Numbered from the stretch's first letter, positions 52,126 to 61,427 are shown. The stretch is 64,000 nucleotides of DNA from Betaproteobacteria bacterium UKL13-2 (GCA_001602455.1 CP012157.1:925733-989732), one strand, 5' to 3'. The notes: generated by a model from the sequence alone, not told the origin. A program made the numbers and translations.

Positions 52126-52380
52126 ATGACAACCGCGACGGTCACGAGTAAGCGCCAGATCACCATTCCATCCGACGTCTGCCAGCGCCCAGGCGTGGCC
52201 AAGGGTGATCGTGTCGAGTTTATTGAGACCGAAAGCGGAGAGTTTTTGCTGCGGCCGGTGACTATGGATATCACCAGCCCTAAGGGAATGATTCGCACGT
52301 CCAAGCGCGGCACGACATTGGCTGATATGGACGCTGCCATTGCCAAAGCGGCCACAAGCGGCGCACTCAAACATAAATGA
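52126..52380 (+). CDS. AbrB/MazE-type antitoxin
   Basis: 84 residues after a perfect AAGGAGG. The start TTATVTSKRQITIPSDVCQR then GVAKGDRVEFIE is the SpoVT/AbrB swapped-hairpin DNA-binding fold. Such proteins pair with a PIN-domain ribonuclease that follows directly. Here the ATGA overlap is kept but only a scrap of the toxin remains (52377-52442), so it is an orphan antitoxin that may still autoregulate. Confidence 0.88.
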   Translation: MTTATVTSKRQITIPSDVCQRPGVAKGDRVEFIETESGEFLLRPVTMDITSPKGMIRTSKRGTTLADMDAAIAKAATSGALKHK

Positions 52381-52442
52381 CCGGTGTCGATACCTTCGAC
52401 AAGGCGGCTGCTAAAGCCGGTATGGCGCTGCTCGTTAAATGA
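52377..52442 (+). pseudogene. PIN-domain toxin reduced to its start codon and C-terminus
   Basis: ATG overlapping the antitoxin stop, then TGVDTFDKAAAKAGMALLVK and stop: 21 residues. TFDKAAAKxxGMxLL is the end of VapC-like PIN toxins with the last acidic residue. About 100 residues are missing without loss of frame. Confidence 0.75.
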
Positions 52443-52454
52443 CGAGCGTCAGCG

Positions 52455-53216
52455 CTAACGATCCTGATACCAATACTGATCGGTAAATCGTTTGACGCGC
52501 GTCTTATTGATCAGCATCCAGAACGCTACCCGCGGCATTTTGGTGAAGTAATGCCAGTCACCGTGTTTGTCGAATTTACGCATTGACGTGATCGCCTTGG
52601 TATTGCGTGTCCTCGCGAAACGCTGGCGGCGAGGCTTGCCGATTTTTTTGAGGTCGATGAGAAACTTTATGTCCTCGGCATAATCCAGCGTTTCGTCGTA
52701 GCCGCCGATTGCCAGAAAATCGGCGCGTCGGCAAAACACAACGCCGGCATCGACGCGCGCGAAAAAAGTCATGATCGTCGCAATCATCCATGTCAGCGCG
52801 ATGCCAAGCGACCAGCGCTCAGGGTTGATGCCGGTCGTACCGACGACGACATCACCAGCAGAAAGTGTCCGGTCAATCGCATTGAACGTATCAGGGTGAA
52901 TCCTTGAGTCAGCATCGATGAAACAGATAACTTCTCCGGTCGCAAGTTTAGCCCCGCCATTTCGCGCAGCGGCAATCATGCGTTTTTCAATGAGCGTGAC
53001 GATGCACCCGTGTGTCAGCGCAATTTCGGCTGTGGTGTCAGTCGACATATTGTTGCCGACGATCACTTCGATCGCTTCTCTACCGCCGCTATAGTGAGTG
53101 CGCGCAACATCGACGCTGTCGAGCAGCATCGGCAAAAATACCGCCTCGTTGTAGGCCGGAATGACCAGCGAAAAACGTAGCGATTTTGCAGACGTTTCCC
53201 GCTGCGACGACGACAT
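52455..53216 (-). CDS. Family 2 glycosyltransferase
   Basis: 253 residues from the ATG at 53216, which overlaps the upstream stop as TAATG. GT-A fold: FSLVIPAYNEAVFLPMLLDS at the start, VGNNMSTDTTAEIA, CFIDADSRIHP as the metal-binding DxD, and GGYDETLDYAEDIKFLIDL as the acceptor region. One hydrophobic stretch (GIALTWMIATIMTFFARV) may touch the membrane. Probably adds sugar to a lipid or envelope glycan; the donor is unknown. Cotranscribed with the 98-residue protein before it. Confidence 0.88.
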   Translation of the reverse strand: MSSSQRETSAKSLRFSLVIPAYNEAVFLPMLLDSVDVARTHYSGGREAIEVIVGNNMSTDTTAEIALTHGCIVTLIEKRMIAAARNGGAKLATGEVICFIDADSRIHPDTFNAIDRTLSAGDVVVGTTGINPERWSLGIALTWMIATIMTFFARVDAGVVFCRRADFLAIGGYDETLDYAEDIKFLIDLKKIGKPRRQRFARTRNTKAITSMRKFDKHGDWHYFTKMPRVAFWMLINKTRVKRFTDQYWYQDR

Positions 53217-53509
53217 TACTTTGCTTTCAAGCCTTTTTCGAGTAAGGCGGCGACGGTTTTGTTTATGTCGCCGTTTTGTTCGTCGGTGCCACCGTCTTTT
53301 TCCGCCCGCTCGCGCAGTCGGATGACCAGTGCGCTCGGCAACTTGCATGCGAACGGAATGAGACCCGCTGCCTGATCGAGTCTGCGTTGTTCCTTGCGAT
53401 CGATGCCCACTGCACCGCTGCCGGAACCAAAGCGATCGGGCACACTCGCAATTTTGGTCGCATTATTGGTCTTGAGCATTTTGTTTTTCTCAAGTTCAGT
53501 TCGTTTCAT
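53216..53509 (-). CDS. Small basic protein, unknown function
   Basis: 97 residues from MKRTELEKNKMLK. The C-terminal half, ACKLPSALVIRLRERAEKDGG then INKTVAALLEKGL, has the spacing of a ribbon-helix-helix-like or small helical DNA-binding protein, but that is only suggestive. It overlaps the GT2 gene by one base. No family named. Confidence 0.65.
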   Translation of the reverse strand: MKRTELEKNKMLKTNNATKIASVPDRFGSGSGAVGIDRKEQRRLDQAAGLIPFACKLPSALVIRLRERAEKDGGTDEQNGDINKTVAALLEKGLKAK

Positions 53510-53551
53510 GGTCATGTTGGGGCTTTCGGTCGTCGGACGGGAGTTAGTAGC

Positions 53552-54547
53552 CTAATAGTCAACACGCAGGCTAATGGGCGCTTCTTGCATCGCAGCAACT
53601 TGCTCGCGCAAGGCCAGAATTTGATTTTGCCAATAGCGTTGTGCATCCGCGCCGAAGAACCACGGGAAGGCGGCTTGGAACGCGGGGTCGTCGGCACGTG
53701 AAGCGAGCCAGTAGGAGTAATGCAGCATTCGCATGGTTCGAAGTGCCTCAATCAAATGCAATTCACGCGGATCGAAGTCGGCAAAGTCTTGGTACCCCTC
53801 CATCACATCACGGAGTTGGATCGTCATTTCTTCGCGGGTGCCGGAAAGCAGCATCCAAAGGTCTTGAATTGCTGGCCCCATGCGGCAGTCATCGAAATCA
53901 ACAAAATGTGGGCCGTCGTCGGTGTACAAAATATTGCCGAGGTGACAGTCGCCATGGAGCCGAATCAATGACACATCGCCGGCGCGCGCATAACACTTGG
54001 CGATTTCATCGAGCGCCTGGTCAGCTACGCTTTTCCATGCCGCGACCAAATCAGCCGGTACGACATTGTTTGAAATCAGCCAGTGACGCGGCAATTTTCC
54101 GAATGAATTGATATCCAGTGTGGGGCGCTCATTGAAGGGCGCTGCACGCCCGGCCATGTGGATGCGCCCGAGAAATCGCCCGATGATTTCGCGCACGTCA
54201 GGGAAATCCAGCTCGGGTGCGCGGCCGCCGCGTCGCTCAAATAGCGCGAAGCCAAAGGCGTGGTGCTTGTGCAGTGTTTGGCCATGCCAGACCATTGGGG
54301 GGACAACTGGAATTTCTAGCGCACACAATTCAGCGGCGAATGCGTGTTCCTCTAAAATCTGCACGTCGCTCCAGCGATCAGGGCGATAGAACTTTGCAAT
54401 CAGCGGCTTTCCGTCTTCGATACCAACCTGATAGACGCGGTTTTCATAACTGTTTAGGGCGAGTAAGCGGCCATCCGAGCGAACGCCAGTCGATTCGACA
54501 GCGTCGAGAATGAGGTCGGGCGTCAGCGAGGAGTAGGGATGAGTCAC
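53552..54547 (-). CDS. srkA: Stress response serine/threonine kinase (SrkA/YihE-like)
   Basis: 331 residues from a GTG at 54547, matching the family length of about 328. The longer frame would run through a dispersed repeat. The start HPYSSLTPDLILDAVES, LNSYENRVYQVGIEDGKPLIAKFYRPDRWS in pieces, the catalytic loop LIRLHGDCHLGNIL and metal site HFVDFDDCRMGP are diagnostic of this APH-like kinase. It protects Escherichia coli against envelope and oxidative stress; the same is inferred here. Confidence 0.92.
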   Translation of the reverse strand: MTHPYSSLTPDLILDAVESTGVRSDGRLLALNSYENRVYQVGIEDGKPLIAKFYRPDRWSDVQILEEHAFAAELCALEIPVVPPMVWHGQTLHKHHAFGFALFERRGGRAPELDFPDVREIIGRFLGRIHMAGRAAPFNERPTLDINSFGKLPRHWLISNNVVPADLVAAWKSVADQALDEIAKCYARAGDVSLIRLHGDCHLGNILYTDDGPHFVDFDDCRMGPAIQDLWMLLSGTREEMTIQLRDVMEGYQDFADFDPRELHLIEALRTMRMLHYSYWLASRADDPAFQAAFPWFFGADAQRYWQNQILALREQVAAMQEAPISLRVDY

Positions 54548-54598
54548 TTCGCTATTGTACGGGTTGGTGCGTCGGCCACGCCGAGGCGCATAGAATCC

Positions 54599-54773
54599 TA
54601 GCCTGAATATTTCATGGGTCGCCCGCAGCGTCGAAGGAGGTTGGCTCTGAACGAGTGGATAACCAATTTGGCACGTTCCTCTTTTGTCGTTGATGCGGGC
54701 TTGACGCTCTCTCTCGGGCGATTGGGCGGCGACGTGTTTGACAAATACGCGCCCCCTTGAAACATTCAGGCTA
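54599..54773. repeat. TAGCCTGAA-type dispersed repeat, best full-length copy
   Basis: 175 bp with near-perfect inverted ends: TAGCCTGAATATTTCA and TGAAACATTCAGGCTA. The interior matches the long copy at 13091-13300 (CGAAGGAGGTTGGCTCTGAA). No coding capacity. Use as the family reference. Confidence 0.9.
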
Positions 54774-54994
54774 GCCACCCATTGACTCACAACGCTTCAT
54801 TCTTTTCCCATAGAAGCTCCAATGTTGGCCTCACAACTCGCTGGCCTGGGTATTGACGCCGTGGCCGAAGCCGAGACCGATTGGCGCCGGAACAAACGGC
54901 TGAAATCTCATTGCGGGTGAGGGCTCGAGCACGCAACGTCGTAAAATGACGAATTACGTTGGTTCAAACTCTCAACTACCTCATTGCCTCGAAT

Positions 54995-56395
54995 ATGTCT
55001 CATCACACCTGCCTAAGCATTCTCTCCGGGAAGGCCCCTGCCGATACTCCAGTCACGATCAAAGGTTGGGTCAAGACTCGCCGCGATTCCAAAGCGGGTA
55101 TTTCGTTTGTGAACGTGTCCGATGGTTCGTGTTTTCATCCGGTGCAAGTCGTCGCGCCAAACACGCTGGAGAACTATGTTGACGAAGTGCAAAAGCTCAC
55201 TGCGGGCTGCGCGGTTGAGTGCACGGGGTTGATTGTGCCGTCGCCCGCAAAAGGGCAGCCGTTTGAAATGCAGGCAGCGGCGATCAAGGTGTTCGGCTGG
55301 GTCGAAGACCCCGACACCTATCCGATCCAGCCGAAGCCGCACACCATGGAGTTCTTGCGCGAGGTCGCACACCTACGCCCGCGCACCAACGTCATCAGTG
55401 CCGCCACGCGTGTGCGTCACACCATCGCGCAAGCCATTCATCGTTTCTTACATGAACGCGGCTTTTTGTGGATTCACACGCCGATCATTACAGCGAGTGA
55501 CGCCGAGGGCGCGGGCGAGCTTTTCCGTGTTTCTACGTTGGATATGGTGAATCCACCGAAGATGCCAGACGGCAAGATTGACTTCAGCAAAGACTTCTTT
55601 GGCCGCGAGGCCTTCTTGACCGTATCAGGTCAACTCAACGTCGAGACTTACTGTATGGCGTTGTCGAATGTCTACACATTCGGTCCGACCTTCCGCGCAG
55701 AAAACTCCAATACTTCGCGTCACCTAGCCGAATTTTGGATGATCGAGCCTGAGATCGCGTTCGCTGATTTAGCCGACGATGCCACCTTGGCCGAAGCCAT
55801 GTTGAAGTACATTTTCAAAGCCGTACTTGATGAGCGCACCGATGATATGGCGTTTTTCGATGAGCGTATTGAAAAGGGAATTATCGCGAAGCTAGAGAAC
55901 ATCGTGAACTCCGAATTTGTTCGGATGAATTACACCGACGCCATCACGATTTTGGAGTCGTCGAAGGAGAAGTTTGAGTTTCCGGTGAAGTGGGGCATCG
56001 ATTTGCAATCCGAGCACGAACGCTACCTCGCCGAAAAACACGTCAACGGTCCGCTCGTGTTGATGAACTACCCGAAAGAAATCAAGGCGTTCTATATGCG
56101 CCTGAACGATGACAACAAAACAGTTGCGGCAATGGATGTGCTCGCACCTGGCATCGGCGAGATCATTGGAGGCTCGCAGCGCGAAGAGCGCTTGGATGTA
56201 CTCGATGCGCGCATGGTCGAAGTCGGTCTCGATCCGGCGCATTACAGTTGGTATCGCGACCTACGCCGCTACGGTACAGTCCCGCACGCGGGCTTCGGGC
56301 TCGGTTTTGAACGCACTATCTCGTATGCGACGGGCCTGTCCAATGTTCGCGATGTGATTCCTTTCCCGCGCACGCCTGGGAATGCGCGGTACTAG
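54995..56395 (+). CDS. asnS: Asparagine--tRNA ligase
   Basis: 466 residues from MSHHTCLS at 54995, the usual bacterial size. An OB-fold anticodon-binding domain ([19 protein letters not shown] in pieces) precedes the class II core: [25 protein letters not shown]-like [21 protein letters not shown], motif 2 [21 protein letters not shown] and motif 3 [10 protein letters not shown]. The end [17 protein letters not shown] is typical. Charges tRNA-Asn in the cytoplasm. The last codons and stop are part of a 33 bp tandem duplication. Confidence 0.97.
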   Translation: MSHHTCLSILSGKAPADTPVTIKGWVKTRRDSKAGISFVNVSDGSCFHPVQVVAPNTLENYVDEVQKLTAGCAVECTGLIVPSPAKGQPFEMQAAAIKVFGWVEDPDTYPIQPKPHTMEFLREVAHLRPRTNVISAATRVRHTIAQAIHRFLHERGFLWIHTPIITASDAEGAGELFRVSTLDMVNPPKMPDGKIDFSKDFFGREAFLTVSGQLNVETYCMALSNVYTFGPTFRAENSNTSRHLAEFWMIEPEIAFADLADDATLAEAMLKYIFKAVLDERTDDMAFFDERIEKGIIAKLENIVNSEFVRMNYTDAITILESSKEKFEFPVKWGIDLQSEHERYLAEKHVNGPLVLMNYPKEIKAFYMRLNDDNKTVAAMDVLAPGIGEIIGGSQREERLDVLDARMVEVGLDPAHYSWYRDLRRYGTVPHAGFGLGFERTISYATGLSNVRDVIPFPRTPGNARY

Positions 56396-56433
56396 CCGCC
56401 GCGCACGCCTGGGAATGCGCGGTACTAGCCGCC
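56368..56433 (+). repeat. 33 bp perfect tandem duplication over asnS stop
   Basis: 56368-56400 and 56401-56433 are identical (GCGCACGCCTGGGAATGCGC...CTAGCCGCC). The first copy contains the stop codon, so the protein is not altered. Confidence 0.95.
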
Positions 56434-56548
56434 ACGCATGGGCATGACCAACCGACGGTATGGCGTCACGTCCATCGAGAAAGTCGTTGTGCTGGTGCCA
56501 ATGCGCCGTCGAAGTAGCCCCTAAACTGCTCAATGAACTGGAGTCCAA

Positions 56549-58030
56549 ATGACTGCACGCGATCAAATTCCAAGCCTTGCTGCACTGAATATCAATATCG
56601 AGACGCTCCGAGTAGATATCGATAAAAAGTGGGACGACGAACTGGTGCCGCAGTTGGTCGAGTACATCAAGATTCCTGCTAAATCACCTGGATTCGATAA
56701 AGAATGGGCCAAACACGGCTACCTTGATGCGGCCATTGAGCAAGCGCGTGTCTGGGTTGCGGCGCAAAACGTGCCGGGGCTGACGATGGACGTTATCGCC
56801 GAAGGTGGACGAACACCGATTCTGTTTTTTGACATCCCGGCTACCGGTAACGTCAATAATGAAAAGACCATTTTGCTTTATGGGCACCTCGACAAGCAGC
56901 CTGAGATGACGGGCTGGCGTGACGGTCTTGGCCCATGGGTTCCGGTGTATGAGGACGGCAAGCTCTATGGACGTGGCAGCGCTGACGATGGCTACGCCGT
57001 TTTTGCGGCGCTTGCGGCCATTCAAGCGCTAGACAAGCAAGGCGTTCCGCGGCCACGCTGTGTAGGCTTGATTGAGACTTGCGAAGAATCGGGCAGCTAC
57101 GATCTACCCTATTACCTCGAACGGCTTGCCGCACGCATGGGCGATGTGCAGTTGGTGATTGCTCTCGATTCCGGCGCAGGAAACTATGAACAAATGTGGG
57201 TAACCACCTCCCTACGCGGATTGGTCAACGGCACACTCACCGTGAACGTGTTGACCGAGGGCGTGCATTCCGGCGATGCTGGCGGTGTAGTGCCTTCGTC
57301 GTTTCGCGTCGCACGTCAATTGCTTGATCGTCTCGACGATTCAAAGACTGGCATGATTAAACCAACTGCGTTTGGCTGCGCCATTCCACAAGAGCGGGTC
57401 GAGCAGGCGAAGCAAGCGGCCGACATTCTCGGCGAGGCGATGTGGAAACGCTTTCCGTGGGATAGCTGCTGTGGCGATGACGGCAAGTTTGTATTTGTTC
57501 AACCTGCAACCCAAGAGCCTGTTGAGCTCATCCTCAACCGTACTTGGCGCGCCGCGCTCGCTGTTACCGGCGCGGATGGATTGCCGCCGATCACATCAGC
57601 GGGCAATGTCCAGCGCCCGTTCACCGCACTCAAGCTCTCGATGCGCCTGCCACCGTTAGTCGACGCGCCTAAAGCTGCCGAAGAAATGAAACGCACGCTG
57701 GAGACTGACCCGCCATATGCGGCACGCGTGAGTTTTGAATACGAGCAATCGGCCACTGGCTGGAATGCGCCCATCGCAACACCGTGGCTCACCTCGCTGC
57801 TCACTCATGCATCTGAGACAGTGTACGGTAAGCCAGCGGCGTACCTAGGTGAGGGCGGTACCATCCCATTCATGGGCATGCTCGGTGCGAAGTTTCCTCA
57901 CGCGCAGATGCTGGTCACTGGCGTGCTGGGCCCGAAGTCAAACGCGCATGGACCCAATGAGTTTTTGCATGTGCCCTATGCAAAGAAGCTGACGGCGGCG
58001 GTTGCATTAGTGATTGCGGGGACGCGGTAG
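56549..58030 (+). CDS. M20-family metallopeptidase
   Basis: 493 residues. Zinc ligands and catalytic residues of the M20 fold: His in LLYGHLDKQPE, Asp in GRGSADDGYA, the Glu-Glu pair in ETCEESGS, Asp in VIALDSGAG and His near the end in KSNAHGPNEFLHV. A lid/dimerisation domain lies in the middle. Cleaves di- or tripeptides or related amides in the cytoplasm (dipeptidase/carnosinase-like group). The TAG stop starts a shortened dispersed repeat. Confidence 0.93.
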   Translation: MTARDQIPSLAALNINIETLRVDIDKKWDDELVPQLVEYIKIPAKSPGFDKEWAKHGYLDAAIEQARVWVAAQNVPGLTMDVIAEGGRTPILFFDIPATGNVNNEKTILLYGHLDKQPEMTGWRDGLGPWVPVYEDGKLYGRGSADDGYAVFAALAAIQALDKQGVPRPRCVGLIETCEESGSYDLPYYLERLAARMGDVQLVIALDSGAGNYEQMWVTTSLRGLVNGTLTVNVLTEGVHSGDAGGVVPSSFRVARQLLDRLDDSKTGMIKPTAFGCAIPQERVEQAKQAADILGEAMWKRFPWDSCCGDDGKFVFVQPATQEPVELILNRTWRAALAVTGADGLPPITSAGNVQRPFTALKLSMRLPPLVDAPKAAEEMKRTLETDPPYAARVSFEYEQSATGWNAPIATPWLTSLLTHASETVYGKPAAYLGEGGTIPFMGMLGAKFPHAQMLVTGVLGPKSNAHGPNEFLHVPYAKKLTAAVALVIAGTR

Positions 58031-58063
58031 CATGGGCCAACGACCCATGAAATATTCAAGCTA
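58028..58063. repeat. TAGCCTGAA-type repeat, minimal hairpin copy
   Basis: 36 bp: TAGCATGGG, a short loop, CCCATGAAATATTCAAGCTA. CATGGG/CCCATG form a hairpin. It gives the M20 gene its stop and lies 10 bases before the HAD gene start. Confidence 0.75.
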
Positions 58064-58073
58064 AACTCGCGCC

Positions 58074-58946
58074 ATGAGCAAAAAAGCCTTCTTCCAGAAC
58101 ACGATCGCGATCGTCTATGATTTTGATGGGACGCTATCGCCACAGCCGATGCAAGAATACACCGTCCTGCCTAAGATCGGTGTTGAGCCAGAGGAGTTCT
58201 GGGCGCAGGTACATAAAGAGGCGCACGAGACAGGCTCTGACCCGATGCTGACCTATATGCGTCTGATGATGGAGAAGCTGTACAAGCATGATGATGTCAA
58301 AGTCACGCGTGAAGACTTTGCCGTGATGGCCGCGCGCATCAAGTATTTCCCAGGTGTTGAAACGTGGTTCCCGCAGATCGATCAGTATGTAAAAGAGCGT
58401 AGCGGCGGTCGTGTTCACGTTCAGCACTACATCATCTCTGCCGGGCAAAAGGAGATTCTTGAGGGGGTGTCGATCCGCAAGTATTTCAAACAGATTTATG
58501 CGTCTGAATATCACTTCAATCAATATGGCATCGCGACGTTTCCGAAGCTACTGATTACCGATACGTCAAAAACGCAATTTTTGTTTCGCATTAACAAGGG
58601 CAAAGAAGCGCTATCAGAATCGATCAATGAGCATATGCCCGAAGATCAACGTCCGATTCCGTTTTCCAATATGATTTATTTGGGCGACGGCATGACCGAT
58701 GTGCCATCGATGGCATTGGCTAAAAAAAGTGGTGGCCACGCGGTGGCGGTGTACAACCCGAAGGCACCCCAAACCAAACAAACTTGTATGGGCCTGTTGA
58801 ACGCGGGGCGCGTGGATTTCATTGCGCCCGCCGACTACCGCGCCTCAAGCAAATTGACCGCGCGCGTGAGGCTCTTGTTGGATTCAGTCATCGCCGGTGT
58901 CGCCTATGCCGAAGAAGTTGCTGCATGCAAGTCCGAGCAGTCCTAA
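58074..58946 (+). CDS. HAD-family hydrolase (phosphatase)
   Basis: 290 residues. Motif I YDFDGTLSP near residue 15 (nucleophile Asp and second Asp), motif II IISAGQ, a Lys in the RINKGKEAL region and motif IV MIYLGDGMTDVPSM. The layout resembles phosphoserine phosphatase-type HAD proteins. The substrate is unknown. birA follows after 15 bp, so the two may be cotranscribed. Confidence 0.9.
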   Translation: MSKKAFFQNTIAIVYDFDGTLSPQPMQEYTVLPKIGVEPEEFWAQVHKEAHETGSDPMLTYMRLMMEKLYKHDDVKVTREDFAVMAARIKYFPGVETWFPQIDQYVKERSGGRVHVQHYIISAGQKEILEGVSIRKYFKQIYASEYHFNQYGIATFPKLLITDTSKTQFLFRINKGKEALSESINEHMPEDQRPIPFSNMIYLGDGMTDVPSMALAKKSGGHAVAVYNPKAPQTKQTCMGLLNAGRVDFIAPADYRASSKLTARVRLLLDSVIAGVAYAEEVAACKSEQS

Positions 58947-58961
58947 GGCACCACCGCACTC

Positions 58962-59957
58962 ATGCAGATCCGGCCATTAACGTTTACGCTGTTGCGCGAG
59001 TTATCCGCAGACCGTTTTACGTCGGGTGCGGCGTTAGCAACGCGTCACGGCATATCGCGAAGTGCAATCTCGGACGCCCTGAAGGATGCCAGCGCCTTGG
59101 GCGTGCCAATCTTCTCATTGACGCGACGGGGCTATCGCTTAGCCGAACCGCTCGCGTTGCTCGATATTGATGACATTCGACGCCGGATTGATGGGGTGCA
59201 GCACCGGTTCGATTTGCGTGTAGTCGATATCATTGATTCCACCAACACCGCGTTGCTGGCGCAAGCGATGTCTGGTGCGCCTTCCGGCACGTGCTTGGTC
59301 GCAGAGTTACAGACTGCTGGTCGCGGGCGAAGGGGGCGCGCGTGGCACTCAGCCGTTGGCGCGTCGCTGACATTTTCACTCCTATGGCGATTTGAGTCGG
59401 GTGCGGCGTCGCTCGGCGGTTTGTCGTTGGTGGTCGGGCTTGCAGTTGCAAATGCGCTACGTGCCTTAGGCTTGGCAGCTCAACTCAAATGGCCGAACGA
59501 CATTTTGTTTCGCAATCAAAAGTTAGGTGGCATCTTGATCGAAACACAGGGCGATATGCTTGGCCCAACCGTCGCGGTGGTCGGCATCGGGATAAATGTG
59601 CGGCTGCCAGATTCAATGAAGGCCGCGATTGACCAGCCGGTGACCGACATTGCGGCAGCAATGATGGAGTCTGCTGTGACGCCACCCGCCATGAACCGCA
59701 ACGCGTTGTTAGCGGCGGTGTTGACGCAGCTTGTCGCGCTACTAGACCAATTTCAGCGGAGTGGGTTTGCACCTCTTCGCGACCAATGGCGTGCGTTAAA
59801 TGCACACCAAGGCCAAATGGTGGATGTCCACGCACCAAACGAAACGTACACGGCCAAACTCATTGATGTTGCGCTAGATGGCGGGTTGATGGTTGAGCGA
59901 AACGGGATGGCAGTAACGCTTTCGGCGGCAGAGATTTCAGTTCGTGCGGGGCGCTAA
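58962..59957 (+). CDS. birA: Biotin--[acetyl-CoA carboxylase] ligase with DNA-binding domain
   Basis: 331 residues. The N-terminal winged helix (LATRHGISRSAISDALKDASALG in pieces, then RRGYRLAEPLALLD) makes it the two-domain type that can repress biotin genes. The ligase core has GRGRRGRAWHSAVGASLTFS in pieces (the biotinyl-AMP loop), KWPNDILFRNQKLGGILIET in pieces and GIGINVRLP. A C-terminal SH3-like domain follows. It attaches biotin to carboxyl carrier protein. No biotin genes are in the window. Confidence 0.95.
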   Translation: MQIRPLTFTLLRELSADRFTSGAALATRHGISRSAISDALKDASALGVPIFSLTRRGYRLAEPLALLDIDDIRRRIDGVQHRFDLRVVDIIDSTNTALLAQAMSGAPSGTCLVAELQTAGRGRRGRAWHSAVGASLTFSLLWRFESGAASLGGLSLVVGLAVANALRALGLAAQLKWPNDILFRNQKLGGILIETQGDMLGPTVAVVGIGINVRLPDSMKAAIDQPVTDIAAAMMESAVTPPAMNRNALLAAVLTQLVALLDQFQRSGFAPLRDQWRALNAHQGQMVDVHAPNETYTAKLIDVALDGGLMVERNGMAVTLSAAEISVRAGR

Positions 59958-60044
59958 GCGCGGTGACCTGCTGCCTTTACAATGACCAATGTTGAACGCA
60001 TAGAACAACCCGATCCGCATCACGAACGACACATTGAGATCGAC

Positions 60045-60821
60045 ATGGCGCGCTTTGTTTTTCTTTTATTGCTCATGGTCAACTTGGCATTTGCTGGCCA
60101 CATTTATTTGACCTCCACCAAGCCGCGCGAAGCGGGACCCACAGAGGTGAACCGCGAGGCGATGAAGATTCTTTCGATCTCCGACGCCGCCGAGGCGCAG
60201 CGTGAGGCACAGGAGATGAAGAAACTCGTTGAGAGCTTGGCGTCCGCCCCGTGCTTGCAGTTGTCGGTAAAACCCGCAGATGCCGCTCGCGCTCAAACAG
60301 TATTGGGGGAGATGGGGCTTGGTGATCGCTTGGGTCTTAAGAACGTCGGAGAATTTACCCGCTTTGCCATTGCGCTGCCTGCTCAGAAGGACCGGAAGAC
60401 CGCTGAGACGTTGCTCACCAATCTCAAGAACGCCAAGGTCAAGGATGTTCTGATTATGGGCGACAACAGTGTGTCGCTCGGCTTGTTTTCTACCGAGGAC
60501 GCCGCAAAGCGGGTGGTGGCCGAGTTGGAGTCAAAAGCATCAGCACTCGTCAAGGGCGTGACAATTACACCAAAAAATCCGCAGACCAAAGAGTCGGTGT
60601 TCTCGATCAAGGCGCCTGACGCAACCCTAATCGCCAAAGTCGCCACGATACAACGGGACTTTGATGCCAGTGTATTGAACGGCGCTGCGTGTGGTGAGGT
60701 TCCCAACACGGCAGTCGTCGTTGCGGCACCTGCCGCCGGTAATGCGGAGGGTAATGCGGCACCGCCGGTTATCGAGGCGTCAAAGGTTGTACCAGTCGGG
60801 CCGACCGCGATCAAACGTTAG
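60045..60821 (+). CDS. SPOR-like membrane-anchored protein
   Basis: 258 residues from MARFVFLLLLMVNLAFAGH at 60045, which puts the anchor at the N-terminus; an ATG 21 codons upstream is possible. After the membrane helix comes a charged helical linker and a region with CLQLSVKPADAARAQTVLGEMG and ILIMGDNSVSLGLFSTEDAAKRVVAEL in pieces, reminiscent of SPOR/LOSR sequences that bind denuded peptidoglycan. In many betaproteobacteria such a gene follows birA and coaX; coaX is absent between them here. The Ala/Pro-rich tail is probably disordered. Confidence 0.75.
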   Translation: MARFVFLLLLMVNLAFAGHIYLTSTKPREAGPTEVNREAMKILSISDAAEAQREAQEMKKLVESLASAPCLQLSVKPADAARAQTVLGEMGLGDRLGLKNVGEFTRFAIALPAQKDRKTAETLLTNLKNAKVKDVLIMGDNSVSLGLFSTEDAAKRVVAELESKASALVKGVTITPKNPQTKESVFSIKAPDATLIAKVATIQRDFDASVLNGAACGEVPNTAVVVAAPAAGNAEGNAAPPVIEASKVVPVGPTAIKR

Positions 60822-60868
60822 TTAAGGGCGCTCCAAAAACCCGTCGTGCGATCTCCTCGCGAGCAGCC

Positions 60869-61222
60869 TTGACTTCAGCGTTTAACTCGTCGGTGTTGCT
60901 TCGCCTTGTCGGCGCTGGCCTTCACTTAGTAGTTTTGTTGTTTTCGCTTGGAATTGCATTTGTCGTGGGTTTCGATGTGCTGTACACAGCAGGTCGACCG
61001 TCTGAGGCGGGAGTGCTGGCGGTGCTGGCTGCGGGAATGAGTTTTGCAGGTGGGTGTTGCTTCTTGTTGTATCGCCCCACGAACTTGTGGAAGGCCATAA
61101 TCTTATTGGCCGAGCTGGCGGCACTCGTCTGCTCTGTGACTTGGTTATCGATTGATATCGCGGTTGTCTCGGGCGCAACATTGGCGATAGCGCTGACGAT
61201 TATTCTTCGTCGGGAAGGGTGA
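60869..61222 (+). CDS. Small integral membrane protein, unknown
   Basis: 117 residues with four likely membrane helices (about residues 10-33, 45-67, 73-90 and 92-112). The start is uncertain: only a TTG at 60869 or later codons without a clear ribosome binding site. No family recognised. Same strand as the SPOR-like gene, 48 bp downstream. Confidence 0.6.
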   Translation: MTSAFNSSVLLRLVGAGLHLVVLLFSLGIAFVVGFDVLYTAGRPSEAGVLAVLAAGMSFAGGCCFLLYRPTNLWKAIILLAELAALVCSVTWLSIDIAVVSGATLAIALTIILRREG

Positions 61223-61427
61223 CCACCACTAGGATTAAAGGGGTCAACGACGGCTATGCTGCGCTATGATGCCTAAATGTCCCGTCGCTATCGTATCCAG
61301 CTCGATAACGTCCCGTCCCAAATCAGGCAGTGCAGCCATTACCGCGAAGCGTACATCTTGTGCGTTATGCGGCCGCGACCGGATACTGGTGCTATGAAAA
61401 ATCATCGCCCGATGATCCCTGCCAAAG

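Noticed and set aside
54546-54790. Extended N-terminus of the SrkA-like kinase
   Set aside because: The added 81 residues are encoded by the full-length dispersed repeat; family length fits the GTG at 54547.
54822-54920. Short frame MLASQLAGLGIDAVAEAETD upstream of asnS
   Set aside because: 32 residues, no family, no clear ribosome binding site; could be a gene scrap but is not supportable.
61223-61427. Short frames between the membrane protein and IS5 copy B
   Set aside because: Overlapping short frames on both strands without motifs; left as unassigned intergenic sequence.
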